Below, piece by piece: positions 14,863-15,211 of a stretch of 15,211 bases of DNA. The stretch comes from Lentisphaeria bacterium (lineage in GTDB: Bacteria > Verrucomicrobiota > Lentisphaeria > Victivallales > UBA1829): positions 1-15,211 of the forward strand of contig DXVA01000075.1 in the NCBI GenBank assembly GCA_019408975.1, written 5' to 3'. Position 1 is the first letter of the stretch. The number at the start of each line of letters is the position of its first letter. Under the pieces are notes generated by a model. It worked only from the letters and a program-made list of their open reading frames with translations, was not told the DNA's origin and did not search any database. Both the position numbers and the translations under genes were made by a program.

Positions 14863-15211
14863 TTACAACTCCACGCGGATGAACGCAGTGTACGGAGGGC
14901 GGCTGTCCGATTCTTCCGCGCGGCATGAATATTTCCTGCCGTTGCACTCCACCGTAAAGGGCTTGGAAAGATCGCTGTTATCGGGCGCGGTGAAGATCGT
15001 GAATACTTTGACGTTTTCCGCCGTGACCGTAAAATGGTTGTTTCCTTCATTCCCGGCGAGAATTCTGCTTCCTTTGTGCCGGACTTTCGTCAGGTAATAA
15101 CTCTGGGCGTTCAGTTCGTCGATGGTATGGGCGATGTTGGGACCGGTGAGCACGATCCTGTCGAAGTCGATTTCTCCGTCAGTTGCCTCGTTGAGTTCAA
15201 GCCATCGCGAA
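14863..15211 (-). CDS. C-terminal end of an unrecognised protein, 5' partial
   Basis: The frame is open from the right edge to a TAA at 14865-14863, giving 115 visible codons, so the start lies outside the window. The GTG at 15153 is an in-frame codon and not a needed start. The sequence is beta-rich and polar: RWLELNEATDGEIDFDRIVL, then YYLTKVRHKGSRILAG, then a segment with two cysteines (VECNGRKYSC) and a closing PPYTAFIRVEL. It could be the last beta domain of a larger extracellular or enzyme protein; I do not recognise it. No membrane segment is seen. A promoter for the next gene begins within 65 bases of the stop, and no clear terminator separates them. Confidence 0.7.
   Translation of the reverse strand, partial: SRWLELNEATDGEIDFDRIVLTGPNIAHTIDELNAQSYYLTKVRHKGSRILAGNEGNNHFTVTAENVKVFTIFTAPDNSDLSKPFTVECNGRKYSCRAEESDSRPPYTAFIRVEL

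Noticed and set aside
14732..14947. N-terminal extension of the Minf_1886-type protein
   Set aside because: It would cover the promoter and ribosome binding site, has an odd His/Arg/Cys-rich composition, and the family start is at MDEKF.
15151..15153. GTG as the true start of the right-edge gene
   Set aside because: The frame stays open to the window edge with protein-like codons upstream.

Overview
The window most likely comes from a bacterium of the PVC superphylum (Verrucomicrobiota/Lentisphaerota type). Three markers point there: a run of genes matching the Akkermansia Amuc_1100/1099/1098 pilus-like set, the 52-residue small basic protein known from Chlamydiae, Verrucomicrobia and Lentisphaerae, and a Minf_1886-type protein. 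These assignments come from recalled family features, not from a search.

Region 1 (1-7718, + strand) is the end of an envelope pilus/secretion-like operon. A 5'-truncated Amuc_1100-like (PilO-like) gene is followed by an Amuc_1099-like single-pass membrane protein with two zinc knuckles and two EF-hand-type calcium loops. Two large tandem secretins follow, each with a signal peptide, N-terminal TPRs, N-domains and a C-terminal secretin barrel. Gaps are 12-22 bases and a strong terminator closes the unit, so it is probably one transcript. The likely assembly is an outer-membrane secretin channel (possibly two alternative or mixed channels) joined to an inner-membrane alignment complex.

Region 2 (7735-10808, + strand) holds a small secreted highly charged protein with its own promoter, a structured 3' region ending in a terminator, the small basic protein behind a very good sigma70-type promoter, a terminator-like hairpin, and an Aquifex-type aconitase of 650 residues ending in another terminator.

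Region 3 (10809-11742) is mostly non-coding. It contains an array of consecutive short hairpins, three copies of an 11-base direct repeat, a 12-base inverted repeat pair about 290 bases apart, a strong promoter, and a long stem followed by a U-tract just upstream of a 77-residue zinc-ribbon membrane protein. This is the least explained part of the window.

Region 4 (11743-15211, - strand) holds a double-domain M16 zinc peptidase, a Minf_1886-type protein upstream of it with its own promoter, and the C-terminal end of an unrecognised protein running off the right edge. No tRNA, rRNA, CRISPR array, transposase or integrase was seen.
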